The notes under the pieces were generated by a model. The model saw only the letters and a program-made list of their open reading frames with translations, made no database searches and was not told where the DNA came from. Shown one piece after another: positions 25,911 to 34,904 of a stretch of 54,440 nucleotides of DNA. This stretch comes from Actinomycetota bacterium. GTDB taxonomy: Bacteria; Actinomycetota; Acidimicrobiia; Acidimicrobiales; Ilumatobacteraceae. The stretch covers positions 1 through 54,440 of the forward strand of contig JAPKZY010000027.1 of NCBI GenBank assembly GCA_026393535.1. Reading direction: 5' to 3'. The number at the start of each line of letters is the position of its first letter. Positions within the stretch are counted from its first letter, which is position 1. The position numbers and the translations under genes were made by a program.

Positions 25911-27011
25911 TTACTCTGCCTGCCCCCTGCGCCAACGCAAGAAGCCCTCCATAAAGGAATCAAGGTCGCCATCAAGCACTGCAGCCACATTGCCGGATTC
26001 CACTTCTGTTCGAATGTCTTTCACCATCTGATACGGCTGAAGAACGTATGAACGAATCTGACTCCCCCAACCCACCTGTGCAGGCTTGCCTGCAATGCGA
26101 TCTTTTTCGTCCTGATGTTCTTCTTCGATCTTGGCAACGATCATGGCCTTGAGCCGCGTCAATGCTTTTTCACGGTTTTGTAACTGGCTACGTTCTTCTT
26201 GGCTGGTCGCTACGGCACCTGTTGGCTCATGAATAAGGCGCACCGCCGATGATGTCTTGTTGACATGCTGGCCTCCAGCACCCGATGCACGGAACACTTC
26301 CATACGTATTTCTGATTCGTTCACTTCAAGATCTGGGGCATCCATTACGGGCCACACCTGAACACTTGCAAAACTAGTTTGGCGACGACCCTGGTTATCA
26401 AACGGGCTAATACGAACTAAGCGATGAGTTCCTCGCTCAGACGTCATGAGGCCGTATGCATAACGGCCCTTAATAGTGAATTCAGCAGACATGATGCCCG
26501 CTTCAGTGCCGGGACTGACATCGTCAACATCAACAACAAAACCTTTACGTTCTGCCCACCGTGTGAACATGCGCATCAACAGTTCTGCCCAGTCCTGAGC
26601 ATCGACACCACCGTCTTTGGCATTTATTTGCACGATGGCATCTGCATCATCATGTTCACCTGTAAACAAACTGCGCATTTCCAAAATGCCAAGTTCAGCA
26701 GACACGTGTGCAATACCTGCAGCGATATCGACTTCTTGCGATGCGTCATCTATTTCACGAGCCATTTCATGAAGAAGATTGAGATCTTCAAGTTCAGCAC
26801 GCATGACCTCGTATGCATCAAGGTCGGCACGCAGGTTCGAATACTCTCCCGTCACACGCTTGGCGACATCTTGGTCATCCCACAAGTCGGGCCGTGATAC
26901 TTCGATTTCGAGTTCAGTAATACGCGCACGTGTTTGGTCAATGTGCAAATACTCATGCGACTCAGCAATACGCGTTGCTAGTTCGCGAAGGTCGGAAGTG
27001 AAATCACGCAT
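25911..27011 (-). CDS. prfB: Peptide chain release factor 2
   Basis: The 366-residue RF2 has the anticodon-mimic SPF at 202-204 and the catalytic GGQ at 246-248 (GAGGQHVNKTSSAVRL), which triggers peptide release at UGA and UAA stops. The N-terminal coiled region (20-110) is intact. No programmed +1 frameshift site (CUU UGA) interrupts the gene, as in other actinobacteria. It lies 27 bp after the secA stop and about 65 bp before ftsE on the same strand. Confidence 0.96.
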   Translation of the reverse strand: MRDFTSDLRELATRIAESHEYLHIDQTRARITELEIEVSRPDLWDDQDVAKRVTGEYSNLRADLDAYEVMRAELEDLNLLHEMAREIDDASQEVDIAAGIAHVSAELGILEMRSLFTGEHDDADAIVQINAKDGGVDAQDWAELLMRMFTRWAERKGFVVDVDDVSPGTEAGIMSAEFTIKGRYAYGLMTSERGTHRLVRISPFDNQGRRQTSFASVQVWPVMDAPDLEVNESEIRMEVFRASGAGGQHVNKTSSAVRLIHEPTGAVATSQEERSQLQNREKALTRLKAMIVAKIEEEHQDEKDRIAGKPAQVGWGSQIRSYVLQPYQMVKDIRTEVESGNVAAVLDGDLDSFMEGFLRWRRGQAE

Positions 27012-27038
27012 GACGAATTATTGCTCGGAATTGGGCAG

Positions 27039-29822
27039 TCAGGCGGCAGCGCCGTGGCACATTTTGTATTTTTTGCCAGAGTTACACGGACATGGCGAGT
27101 TACGTGGGGTGTTAGACCAGTCACTTGCATCTTTCACGATGGGCTTGCGTACTTCTTCTTCTGGAGCGGCCAGCAGCGAATGGTCAACATCGTCACTAAC
27201 TAGAGCCGCAGCCGTAAAGCCATCGGTGGCCACGTTGTCGCTACTTGTCTCGGTGAGATTTTGCACCCGAAGAACTGGTTGTTCTTCATTGACCACTTGT
27301 ACGTGCATGACATAACGAACAAAGTCTTGAGCAATTCCGGTCATCATCTGACCGAACATCTCGTACCCCTCACGCTGCCATTCAGTAAGAGGATCTTTTT
27401 GGCCCATGGCGCGCAAGTTGATGCCCTCTTGCAGGTAATCCATTTCCTCGAGATGTTCGCGCCACCGTTGATCAATGATGCTGAGCATGACTTGGCGTTC
27501 AATCTGACGCAAGGTCTCTGAACCCAACTCTTCTTCTCGGATTTGATAATGCTTGTTCGCATCGGCCATCACGAGGTCGTAAATGGCATCAGTACCAAAA
27601 CATTGCTCGATTTGGGCTGCGGTAATGGTTGCAGGCCAGTAGCCAGACAATTCCAGCTCCAAACCATCGACATCCCATTCATCACTTGCCTCTGAGACAC
27701 AATGAGTTTCAATCAAAGAGTCAACGGCCTCAGCCAGATATTCCAAAGCAGCCACTTTAAGATCTGCACCAGACAAAATCTGATCGCGGCGCATGTAAAT
27801 AACTTTGCGCTGCTCGTTCATCACTTCGTCGTATTTCAGGACGTTCTTACGAATTTCACCGTTGCGCTGCTCAACAGTCGTTTGCGCACGCTCGATGGCC
27901 TTAGTAACCATCTTTGCTTCAATGGCTTCGTCATCTGGCAATGCACGACCCATGACCCAACTAAGGGCACCGGTAGCGAAGAGGCGCATGAGTTCGTCAT
28001 CAAGGCTGAGATAAAAACGACTTGCCCCAGGGTCGCCCTGACGTCCCGCACGACCACGCAACTGGTTATCAATACGACGACTGTCGTGGCGTTCAGTTCC
28101 GAGAACATAGAGGCCGCCAATAGCGCGAACTTTATTGCCCTCTTCGAGGCACTGCGCTTTCTGCAATGGCAGCAATTCGTCGTAACGAGCTTGAGCAGCG
28201 GCGCGAGCAGCCTGGAATTCTTCGGGCATTTCAGAAATCGGAACTGGCAATGCGAAATCATCAACCAAAAGGTCTGGGCTTACGCCTTCTGATAGCACTT
28301 GTTGACGTGCAAGAAGTTCTGGGTTTCCGCCAAGCAAAATGTCGACGCCTCGTCCTGCCATGTTTGTTGCAACCGTGACTGCCCCAAGGCGTCCTGCTTG
28401 GGCAACAATGAGTGCTTCACGTGTGTGCTGCTTTGCGTTCAGAATCTCATGCTTGATGCCACGCTTGGTGAGCTCGCGCGAGAGATGCTCGCTCTTTTCC
28501 ACGCTGATTGTTCCGACAAGAATTGGCTGGCCTTTTCCATTGCGAGTGACAATGTCTTCAACGACGGCACGGAATTTAGAATCTTCTGACTTGAAAATGA
28601 GGTCAGCTTCATCGTCGCGCACAACATTGCGGTTTGTCGGAATAGGCACCACATGAAGGCTGTACGTATTTACCAATTCAGCTGCTTCTGTCTGTGCAGT
28701 ACCGGTCATACCTGAGAGTTTGTTGTACATACGGAAGTAGTTCTGCAAAGTAATTGTCGCAAGAGTTTGGTTCTCTTCGTTGATGCGCACGCCTTCTTTG
28801 GCTTCCACAGCTTGGTGAATACCTTCACTCCAACGACGGCCTTCCAAAATGCGGCCCGTGAACTCATCGACGATCTTTACGTCGCCAGCATCAACGATGT
28901 AATCCTTGTCGCGGCGGTACAACTCTTTGGCCTTGAGCGCAACAGAGAGTTGATGCACCAGGTTCTGCTGCACTGCGTCGTACAAGTTGTCAAGACCAAG
29001 TTCTTTTTCAACTTTTTCAATACCAAGTTCTGTAGGAACAACGATGCGCTTGTCTTCTTCTACTTCGTAGTCAAGATCACGCTGCAAGGTACGAACAATG
29101 GATGCAAACTTGTAATACATGGCAGCAGCATCGGCAATGCGGCCCGAAATAATGAGCGGTGTACGCGCTTCGTCAATAAGGATGCTGTCCACTTCGTCAA
29201 CAATGGCAAAATTATGACCTCGCTGAACCTTGTCATCAAGCGAACCGGCCATGTTGTCGCGCAAATAATCAAAACCGAATTCGTTATTGGTTCCGTACGT
29301 AATATCGCATGCGTAGTCAATGCGCTTTTCAGCTGGAGATTCACGACGTCCGGGAATTACTAGTCCAACGTTGAGTCCCATGAACTGATGAATGCGTCCC
29401 ATCCATTCAGCGTGAAAGCGTGCCAAGTAATCGTTGACCGTGATGACATGCACGCCATCGCCAGACAAGCCATTGAGATACGCAGGCAAAGTAGACACAA
29501 GTGTCTTTCCTTCACCAGTTTTCATTTCTGCAACCCAACCAAAGTGAAGCGCAGCTCCACCCATCAGCTGGACATCGAAATGGCGTTGTCCAATGACGCG
29601 ACTAGATGCCTCGCGTACCACGGCAAATGATTCAATGAGAAGGTCTTCGAGCGATTCGCCGCGATCGAGACGAGATCTGAATTCACCAGTCTTTGCTTGG
29701 AGAGCCGAATCAGACAATGCAGCCATTTCCGATTCAAGAGCATTGATGTCGGGAACGAGACCTTGGAGGGCTTTTACTCGCTTGCCGTCGCCGGCTCGAA
29801 GGACGCGGTCGAGAACTTTCAT
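27039..29822 (-). CDS. secA: Preprotein translocase ATPase SecA
   Basis: The 927-residue motor has Walker A MKTGEGKTLVS near 100-110, DEVDSILIDEARTPLIISG, the preprotein crosslinking region, VATNMAGRGVDILLGGNPE, and the C-terminal zinc-binding motif CPCNSGKKYKMCHG. It drives protein export through SecYEG. The start is the ATG complementary to 29820-29822, matching the MKVLDRVLRAGDGKRVK family start; AGGATTGG lies upstream as a ribosome-binding site. An upstream start at 29888 is less likely. It is divergent from the HAD phosphatase gene (80 bp). Confidence 0.97.
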   Translation of the reverse strand: MKVLDRVLRAGDGKRVKALQGLVPDINALESEMAALSDSALQAKTGEFRSRLDRGESLEDLLIESFAVVREASSRVIGQRHFDVQLMGGAALHFGWVAEMKTGEGKTLVSTLPAYLNGLSGDGVHVITVNDYLARFHAEWMGRIHQFMGLNVGLVIPGRRESPAEKRIDYACDITYGTNNEFGFDYLRDNMAGSLDDKVQRGHNFAIVDEVDSILIDEARTPLIISGRIADAAAMYYKFASIVRTLQRDLDYEVEEDKRIVVPTELGIEKVEKELGLDNLYDAVQQNLVHQLSVALKAKELYRRDKDYIVDAGDVKIVDEFTGRILEGRRWSEGIHQAVEAKEGVRINEENQTLATITLQNYFRMYNKLSGMTGTAQTEAAELVNTYSLHVVPIPTNRNVVRDDEADLIFKSEDSKFRAVVEDIVTRNGKGQPILVGTISVEKSEHLSRELTKRGIKHEILNAKQHTREALIVAQAGRLGAVTVATNMAGRGVDILLGGNPELLARQQVLSEGVSPDLLVDDFALPVPISEMPEEFQAARAAAQARYDELLPLQKAQCLEEGNKVRAIGGLYVLGTERHDSRRIDNQLRGRAGRQGDPGASRFYLSLDDELMRLFATGALSWVMGRALPDDEAIEAKMVTKAIERAQTTVEQRNGEIRKNVLKYDEVMNEQRKVIYMRRDQILSGADLKVAALEYLAEAVDSLIETHCVSEASDEWDVDGLELELSGYWPATITAAQIEQCFGTDAIYDLVMADANKHYQIREEELGSETLRQIERQVMLSIIDQRWREHLEEMDYLQEGINLRAMGQKDPLTEWQREGYEMFGQMMTGIAQDFVRYVMHVQVVNEEQPVLRVQNLTETSSDNVATDGFTAAALVSDDVDHSLLAAPEEEVRKPIVKDASDWSNTPRNSPCPCNSGKKYKMCHGAAA

Positions 29823-29902
29823 GCAGTTTCCAATCCTACCTGCGCCCTTTGCCAGAGCCAGTTCGCCGGACGACCCGGAACCCAGCAATACTTGACGCTC
29901 AT

Positions 29903-30553
29903 ATGACCTCCAGAGCAGTTGACACAGTAATTTTTGACCTCGGAGGGGTGATTATGCGCAATGGCGGACCCCGCGACTTCACGAGGCGCTACCCCGACCA
30001 TGACCCTGCCGTGGTGGCTGAAATTGTGATGGGTCCCCATCACCTAGATACAGACCATCAGTGGCACCGAGTAGAACGCGGTGAGATCTCGCTTGATGAG
30101 TGCCGTGCGATTACGAAACAGAAACTGGACGATGCAGGCATTGTCGCAACTGTGCCTGCCAACGCTCCAGCATCGAATGCCAACCCCTTTAACTTTCAAC
30201 TCAACGGTGACATGGTCTCATTCATTCATGATCTGAAGTCAGCTGGAATACCGATTGGAATTCTGACAAACAATGTGAGGGAATTTCGGCCGATGTGGTG
30301 GCCGCTCATGGACTACGAAAACATATTTGACACCATTGTCGATAGCCACGAGGTGCAGATTCGCAAGCCGAACCCAGCCATTTACGAACTCACAATGGCA
30401 CGACTCAATGCCACGCCGACTCGAACTGCATTCCTTGACGACTTGCTTGCAAACGTGCACGCCGCCAACGCACTTGGCATGCACGGCGTTCATGTGGAAG
30501 AGGACTCAGCTAGCGCCATAGCGACAGCTCGTGTGCTGACAGGGCTGTCCTAG
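29903..30553 (+). CDS. HAD-superfamily hydrolase
   Basis: The 216-residue protein has HAD motif I FDLGGVIM with nucleophile D12, motif II in GILTNN, lysine of motif III in IRKPNPAIYEL, and motif IV FLDDLLANVHAANALGM. The position after the nucleophile pair is Gly rather than Asp, as in YihX- and soluble-epoxide-hydrolase-N-terminal-like phosphatases. Substrate is unknown; a sugar phosphate is plausible. The start is ATG at 29903. It is separated from the sortase gene by 65 bp and may share its transcript. Confidence 0.88.
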   Translation: MTSRAVDTVIFDLGGVIMRNGGPRDFTRRYPDHDPAVVAEIVMGPHHLDTDHQWHRVERGEISLDECRAITKQKLDDAGIVATVPANAPASNANPFNFQLNGDMVSFIHDLKSAGIPIGILTNNVREFRPMWWPLMDYENIFDTIVDSHEVQIRKPNPAIYELTMARLNATPTRTAFLDDLLANVHAANALGMHGVHVEEDSASAIATARVLTGLS

Positions 30554-30618
30554 TCGCTCTCCATCAACCCCAGAGGCTCCCTCTAAGTAAATTAGGCAAC
30601 TGTTACTGTTTCTAGGTA

Positions 30619-31692
30619 ATGAAGCGCTACTCCGCCAGCCTCCTCGACCCAGCGGGTACGCGACATGTCGAATTGCGAGTGCGCACGAAAGCAACATGGG
30701 GGTCAGACGCCTCCACTGTCACGGTTCGCTCAAGAGTTCGCACCGAGGCATCAAATTTCACCCCTGTTGCACTGCATCTACGCGCAGACGCCATGCGGTC
30801 AATTCCCACTGGTTCTGTCACTGCCCAACTCACTCCCTCGCTTCATGAAGTCACATTTACTGTCTCCTCATCTGGTGAGTGGAGCACATCCTCATTCGCG
30901 GTTACGCGCAGTCGAGGAGATAAAAACGTAGTCACGCACGCACTTCTTGCTGGGCGCGCGATGACATCAACCACTGTCAATCGCAAGGTGTATGTCTCGG
31001 TGTCCACAATGGTTGCGACACTGCTTCTGTTATTCGGCTCGCTTGCAGTGTCCAAATCTGCAAGCGATGGAACTGTTTTTGCTGATCAAGTAACAGTCGC
31101 ACCACTTCAAACGACCGACTCAACAATTGCTGCTGCAGAAACGACTATTCCAGTCACCACAATTGCTACTCCCACTCAAAAATTCTCAGCGTTGCCGGCG
31201 AAGTCCGAGTTCCCTGCGATGGAATCCACAATGGAAGACGAACTTCTCGCTGATATTCCGAATGACGGCAAAACATGGATAGTGATTCCTCGCCTCCACC
31301 TGCGGATGCAAATTGTTAGTGGCATTAGTGACGATCGTCTTGCTCTTGGTGTCGGCTGGTACAAAGTAAGTCAAAAGCCTGGAACAAAGGGGAATATCGG
31401 GCTTGCTGGACATCGCACTACATTTCCAGCACCCTTCTTTTTCCTTGACAAAATGCGCGTTGCCGATTCTGTAATTCTGATTGTGGGTAACGAACTTCAC
31501 CGGTACTTGGTAAAGGGAAATGAATCGGGCGAACCGTATGACGTTGTCCAGCCAAGCGCCATCGGAGTTTTGTCATATCTCGGTTACGACTCTGTGACGT
31601 TGACAACTTGCACACCAATTGGAACAGCAAATCAGCGCCTCGTTGTTCACGCCAAGCTGATGAAGCGCTCTCCATTTGAACGAAAGGATTGA
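30619..31692 (+). CDS. Sortase (class E-like) with N-terminal extension
   Basis: The C-terminal half (about 200-357) is a sortase: H265 in GNIGLAGHRTTF, C331 in VTLTTCTPIGTANQR and R340 in the same motif form the catalytic triad. One membrane helix is at about 124-147 (VYVSVSTMVATLLLLFGSLAV), followed by a Thr-rich spacer. Sortases join surface proteins with a C-terminal sorting signal to the cell wall or to pilins. Residues 1-114 precede the helix, are beta-rich (VELRVRTKA, TVTVRSRVRTEA) and match no sortase I know; an ATG at 30961 (M115) would give a normal 243-residue sortase. No protein with a sorting signal is in the window. Confidence 0.88.
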   Translation: MKRYSASLLDPAGTRHVELRVRTKATWGSDASTVTVRSRVRTEASNFTPVALHLRADAMRSIPTGSVTAQLTPSLHEVTFTVSSSGEWSTSSFAVTRSRGDKNVVTHALLAGRAMTSTTVNRKVYVSVSTMVATLLLLFGSLAVSKSASDGTVFADQVTVAPLQTTDSTIAAAETTIPVTTIATPTQKFSALPAKSEFPAMESTMEDELLADIPNDGKTWIVIPRLHLRMQIVSGISDDRLALGVGWYKVSQKPGTKGNIGLAGHRTTFPAPFFFLDKMRVADSVILIVGNELHRYLVKGNESGEPYDVVQPSAIGVLSYLGYDSVTLTTCTPIGTANQRLVVHAKLMKRSPFERKD

Positions 31693-31693
31693 C

Positions 31694-32128
31694 ATGTCTG
31701 ACGATGTTTCAACTACAAGCAGCGACACCGCCGAAATAGCACGTGAATCCATAATGTCAAAGATGGTCAGCCCTCAACGTGGCATTGTTCTTCCTGACCT
31801 CAAGTCACGTCGTCGCAAGTACAAAGCGGCAGATGTTGAACAAGCATTTCGTGACATCGCAGCCCAAGTTGACGACTACCAAACGACGGTCACTCAGGAA
31901 ATCTTACAACTCCTGGCTCTCCTCATCACTGAAGTTCACCGCGAGACCACAACGCAACGCCAGGTAGCAGAAGCCGAAATCTCTGAGATGCGTGAAGAAA
32001 TCAAGCGAGAGGGAGCATTGATTATTTCCAATGCTCAGCGGGAAGCCATGTCACTTGACCACAAGATGGAAGAAATTCGCCGCCTTGCGGCTGAAGTAAC
32101 CAACGTCGCCAACAACACTCCCGCATAA
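31694..32128 (+). CDS. Coiled-coil protein of unknown function, cotranscribed with sortase
   Basis: The 144-residue soluble protein has an unstructured N-terminus (about 1-40, Ser/Thr/Asp-rich) and a long amphipathic helix from about 42 to 138 (YKAADVEQAFRDIAAQV, QEILQLLALLITEVHRET, AEAEISEMREEIKREGALI) that should form a coiled coil. It has no signal peptide. AAAGGA lies seven bases before the ATG at 31694, directly after the sortase stop. It converges on comF with a 4-bp gap. I do not recognise the family; it may be a cytoplasmic scaffold for the sortase or a DivIVA-like coiled coil. Confidence 0.7.
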   Translation: MSDDVSTTSSDTAEIARESIMSKMVSPQRGIVLPDLKSRRRKYKAADVEQAFRDIAAQVDDYQTTVTQEILQLLALLITEVHRETTTQRQVAEAEISEMREEIKREGALIISNAQREAMSLDHKMEEIRRLAAEVTNVANNTPA

Positions 32129-32132
32129 GTCT

Positions 32133-32660
32133 TCACACTGTGCGCGATGGCGCAACACATACGACTGAGATCGCACCAACCGCAACAAGCGCTTGAGTTG
32201 CTGCCCGAAACGTGGCACCGGTAGTGACCACATCATCGATGATTAACACATTGCGATGACGACGTAGAGGCCGCGCAACAAACTCCGGGGAAATCAATCT
32301 TTCATCACGATCTAACCCTGTTTGAGAAACCGTGTTGACGCGCCTCAACAGTCGTTTCACTGGTAACGCCAACATCACACCAGCGTGTCGAGCAATGAGT
32401 TCTGCGTGGTCCATGCCGCGCTCGTGCTGATGACTCGCTGTTGTGGGAGCCCACGTCACAACGTCACAGTCGAAACAATCCCAAGCAATTGCTTCAACAA
32501 CTATCTCTGCCAGCGCGCGCGCATTCGATCGTTTCCTGCCGTATTTCAGCCCCAGTACGAGCTCCCTTGTATGGCCCTCGTGAGGGTCAATCCCCAGTAT
32601 GTGTATAGGAATCAATACTCCCGTGTTTGAACGCACAGCTTCAGTACGGTGTAGTTCCAT
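32133..32660 (-). CDS. comF: ComF-family phosphoribosyltransferase-like protein
   Basis: The 175-residue product has the ComF core: LVLGLKYGRKRSNARALAEIV, then the phosphoribosyl-pyrophosphate loop VLIIDDVVTTGATFRAA near 140-156. ComF proteins relate to competence or nucleotide salvage, and the exact role is unsettled. The N-terminal zinc finger (CxxC...CxxC) of many ComF proteins is missing here. The ATG complementary to 32658-32660 has GGGGAG eight bases upstream; a longer start at 32750 would overlap the divergent gene. It shares the hexamer CCATGG with the start of that gene. Confidence 0.82.
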   Translation of the reverse strand: MELHRTEAVRSNTGVLIPIHILGIDPHEGHTRELVLGLKYGRKRSNARALAEIVVEAIAWDCFDCDVVTWAPTTASHQHERGMDHAELIARHAGVMLALPVKRLLRRVNTVSQTGLDRDERLISPEFVARPLRRHRNVLIIDDVVTTGATFRAATQALVAVGAISVVCVAPSRTV

Positions 32661-33309
32661 GGCACAAGCTCCCCTTCGACCGCTGCGCGAACAATTCACT
32701 GAACGCCTAATCAGATGTGTGGCAGGGCTTGCATGCTTTGGCACCGGCATCGCATTCTTTGTGCGCTCTGAACTAGGTGTTCCGCCTTGGGATGTGTTTC
32801 ACCAAGGAATTTCCCAGCACACCGGACTCGGACTTGGCACAGTCCTAATCATCGTCGCCTTCTTTGTGCTGCTGTTATGGATTCCGCTTCGCCTTCGACC
32901 AGGACTTGGAACATTGTTAAACGCAGTCGAAATCGGATTGGTTGAAAACTTTGCACAGGACTTAATCCCCCACAGTCACAACATGGTCATTCGCATCGCC
33001 TACATGGTGGCGGGTCTGTGCATTATTGCTGCCGGATCAGGTTTGTATATCGGCGCTGAGTTTGGATCTGGGCCGCGTGACGGCTTAATGCTTGGGCTCA
33101 ATAAACGCTTCGGCATCAGTGTTCGCATTGCTCGCACCATTGTTGAAATCACCGTGATGATTGTTGGAATATTCCTTGGCGGGCACGTTGGTGTCGGCAC
33201 GTTTGTTTTTGCACTTGGCATCGGCCCGATGGTGCAGGTCACGCTTCGACTATTCAAGATGTCGCGAAGTTCTCTTGATGCCGTAGCCGGCGAAGCCTCC
33301 GAGCAATAG
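32659..33309 (+). CDS. YczE/YitT-like membrane protein
   Basis: The 216-residue protein has four or five hydrophobic segments, with the YczE-family phrases ELGVPPWDVFHQGISQHTGL and GSGPRDGLMLGLNKRFG, each in a re-entrant position. YczE-type proteins are required for some natural-product synthesis in Bacillus, but the molecular role is unknown. The start is ATG at 32659, which overlaps the comF start on the other strand by two bases; an in-frame ATG at 32599 would read into comF. A terminator hairpin follows its stop. Confidence 0.8.
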   Translation: MAQAPLRPLREQFTERLIRCVAGLACFGTGIAFFVRSELGVPPWDVFHQGISQHTGLGLGTVLIIVAFFVLLLWIPLRLRPGLGTLLNAVEIGLVENFAQDLIPHSHNMVIRIAYMVAGLCIIAAGSGLYIGAEFGSGPRDGLMLGLNKRFGISVRIARTIVEITVMIVGIFLGGHVGVGTFVFALGIGPMVQVTLRLFKMSRSSLDAVAGEASEQ

Positions 33310-33316
33310 GGCAATA

Positions 33317-33351
33317 AAAAAGGCCCCGGGTGAAACACCCGAGGCCTTTTT
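33317..33351. terminator. Bidirectional intrinsic terminator
   Basis: An inner stem CGGGTG/CACCCG around AAA is followed by one mismatch, then GGCC/GGCC, then AAAAA (33317-33321) paired with TTTTT (33347-33351). The U-run is present on both strands, so it serves the convergent yczE-like gene and ahcY. It is the strongest terminator in the window. Confidence 0.9.
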
Positions 33352-33363
33352 CAATACGTCTAG

Positions 33364-34812
33364 TTAGTAACGATAATTATCAGCCTTGAACGGACCTGAA
33401 GGGTTCATGTCCATGTATTCAGCTTGTCCATCGGTGAGTTGAGTAAGTGTCACACCCAATGCGTCAAGGTGCGCGAACGCAACTTTCTCATCAAGATGTT
33501 TTGGCAACACGTACACACCAAGTGGGTATGCCTTCAAGTTGGTGAACAACTCAATCTGGGCAAGAACTTGGTTTGTGAACGAGCAGCTCATTACGAACGA
33601 TGGATGTCCAGTTGCACAACCGAGGTTGACAAGTCGACCTTCAGCCAACACGATCACTGCGTGACCGTCTGGGAATGTCCACAGGTCGGTACCGGCCTTC
33701 AATTCGTCACGAGTAGCACCGCTACGAGCAAGACCAGCCATGTCGATTTCATTGTCGAAGTGGCCAATATTGCACACGATTGCGTTGTGCTTCATTCCAG
33801 CCATGTGCTCGGCAGTGATGATTGCTTCGTTGCCAGTTGCAGTAACGAAAATGTCTGCTTCAGCTAGAGCGGATTCGGTGGTGTTGACTTCATAACCCTC
33901 CATCGCTGCCTGCAAGGCGTTGATTGGGTCAATTTCAGTAACGATGACGCGCGCGCCTTGGCCGCGAAGGCTTTGTGCACAACCCTTACCAACATCGCCG
34001 TAGCCGCATACAACTGCAAGCTTTCCAGCGATCATGACGTCAGTTGCGCGGTTGATTGCGTCAATGAGCGAGTGGCGACAACCGTAGAGGTTGTCGAACT
34101 TGCTCTTTGTCACGCTGTCGTTCACGTTGATTGCAGGAAACAGAAGTTCGTTTTTGTCGAACATCTTGTACAAACGCTTCACGCCTGTTGTGGTTTCTTC
34201 TGTAACACCCTTGATAGATGCTGCCATCTGAGTCCACTTTGCAGGATCAGTTTTTAGTGTGCGCTGCAAGAGACCAAGAATCAATGCAAGTTCTGGGTTT
34301 GATGCTGACGTTGGATCTGGCACTGCGCCAGCTTTCTCAAATTCGACACCCTTATGGATAAGAAGTGTTGCATCGCCGCCATCGTCAAGAATCATGTTCG
34401 GCAAATTGCCGTCTGGCCATGTCATCATCTGCTCGGTGCACCACCAATATTCCTCGAGGGTCTCACCCTTCCAAGCGAATACAGGAACACCTTGTGGATC
34501 TTTTTCGGTTCCGTGTGGACCTATTGCAACAGCTGCAGCTGCATGGTCTTGTGTAGAAAAAATATTGCAACTTGCCCAACGCACTTCTGCGCCAAGTTCA
34601 ACAAGCGTCTCAATGAGAACTGCAGTCTGAATGGTCATATGCAATGAACCAGAGATACGTGCACCCTTCAAAGGTTTTGATGGGCCGTACTGTTTGCGCA
34701 TCCAACGAAGGCCTGGCATTTCATGTTCAGCAAGGTGAATTTCCTTGCGACCAAATGGCGCAAGGCTGAGATCAGCGACGCGAAAATCACGACGATCGGC
34801 GAGAGAGGACAT
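33364..34812 (-). CDS. ahcY: Adenosylhomocysteinase
   Basis: The 482-residue enzyme splits S-adenosylhomocysteine to adenosine and homocysteine. It carries the bound-NAD motif [13 protein letters not shown], the [20 protein letters not shown] stretch with catalytic Asn/Asp, [17 protein letters not shown] near the N-terminus and the C-terminal KADNYRY that closes the NAD site of the neighbouring subunit. AAGGAG lies upstream of the ATG. The gene is near manB and a Trm112-like gene, recalling the mycobacterial sahH-manB neighbourhood. A stem-loop lies upstream (34847-34879). Confidence 0.97.
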   Translation of the reverse strand: MSSLADRRDFRVADLSLAPFGRKEIHLAEHEMPGLRWMRKQYGPSKPLKGARISGSLHMTIQTAVLIETLVELGAEVRWASCNIFSTQDHAAAAVAIGPHGTEKDPQGVPVFAWKGETLEEYWWCTEQMMTWPDGNLPNMILDDGGDATLLIHKGVEFEKAGAVPDPTSASNPELALILGLLQRTLKTDPAKWTQMAASIKGVTEETTTGVKRLYKMFDKNELLFPAINVNDSVTKSKFDNLYGCRHSLIDAINRATDVMIAGKLAVVCGYGDVGKGCAQSLRGQGARVIVTEIDPINALQAAMEGYEVNTTESALAEADIFVTATGNEAIITAEHMAGMKHNAIVCNIGHFDNEIDMAGLARSGATRDELKAGTDLWTFPDGHAVIVLAEGRLVNLGCATGHPSFVMSCSFTNQVLAQIELFTNLKAYPLGVYVLPKHLDEKVAFAHLDALGVTLTQLTDGQAEYMDMNPSGPFKADNYRY

Positions 34813-34846
34813 AGAGACTCCTTAAATGAGTTACATAATAAATCGA

Positions 34847-34879
34847 GGCTGGGGCCAACTGGCACCGCTCTGATCAGCC
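34847..34879 (-). promoter_or_regulatory. Stem-loop upstream of ahcY
   Basis: GGCTG (34847-34851) pairs with CAGCC (34875-34879); an inner helix of six pairs with one bulge encloses it (GGGCCA against TGGCACC). It is in the 92-bp gap upstream of ahcY. A TATTAT lies between it and the gene. If that is the -10 box, the stem is a DNA site upstream of the transcript; if transcription starts higher, it is a leader RNA. It does not match a SAM or SAH riboswitch I can recognise. Confidence 0.3.
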
Positions 34880-34904
34880 CGATTACGGATTCAGTGTACC
34901 TAAA

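Noticed and set aside
26900-27011. Programmed frameshift in prfB
   Set aside because: No in-frame UGA or CUU-UGA site is present; the frame is intact from start to GGQ, as in other actinobacteria.
34813-34904. SAM-I or SAM-IV riboswitch before ahcY
   Set aside because: Short similarity to GAUCA-GAG-GGUG was noted, but the region is too short and lacks the conserved core motifs.
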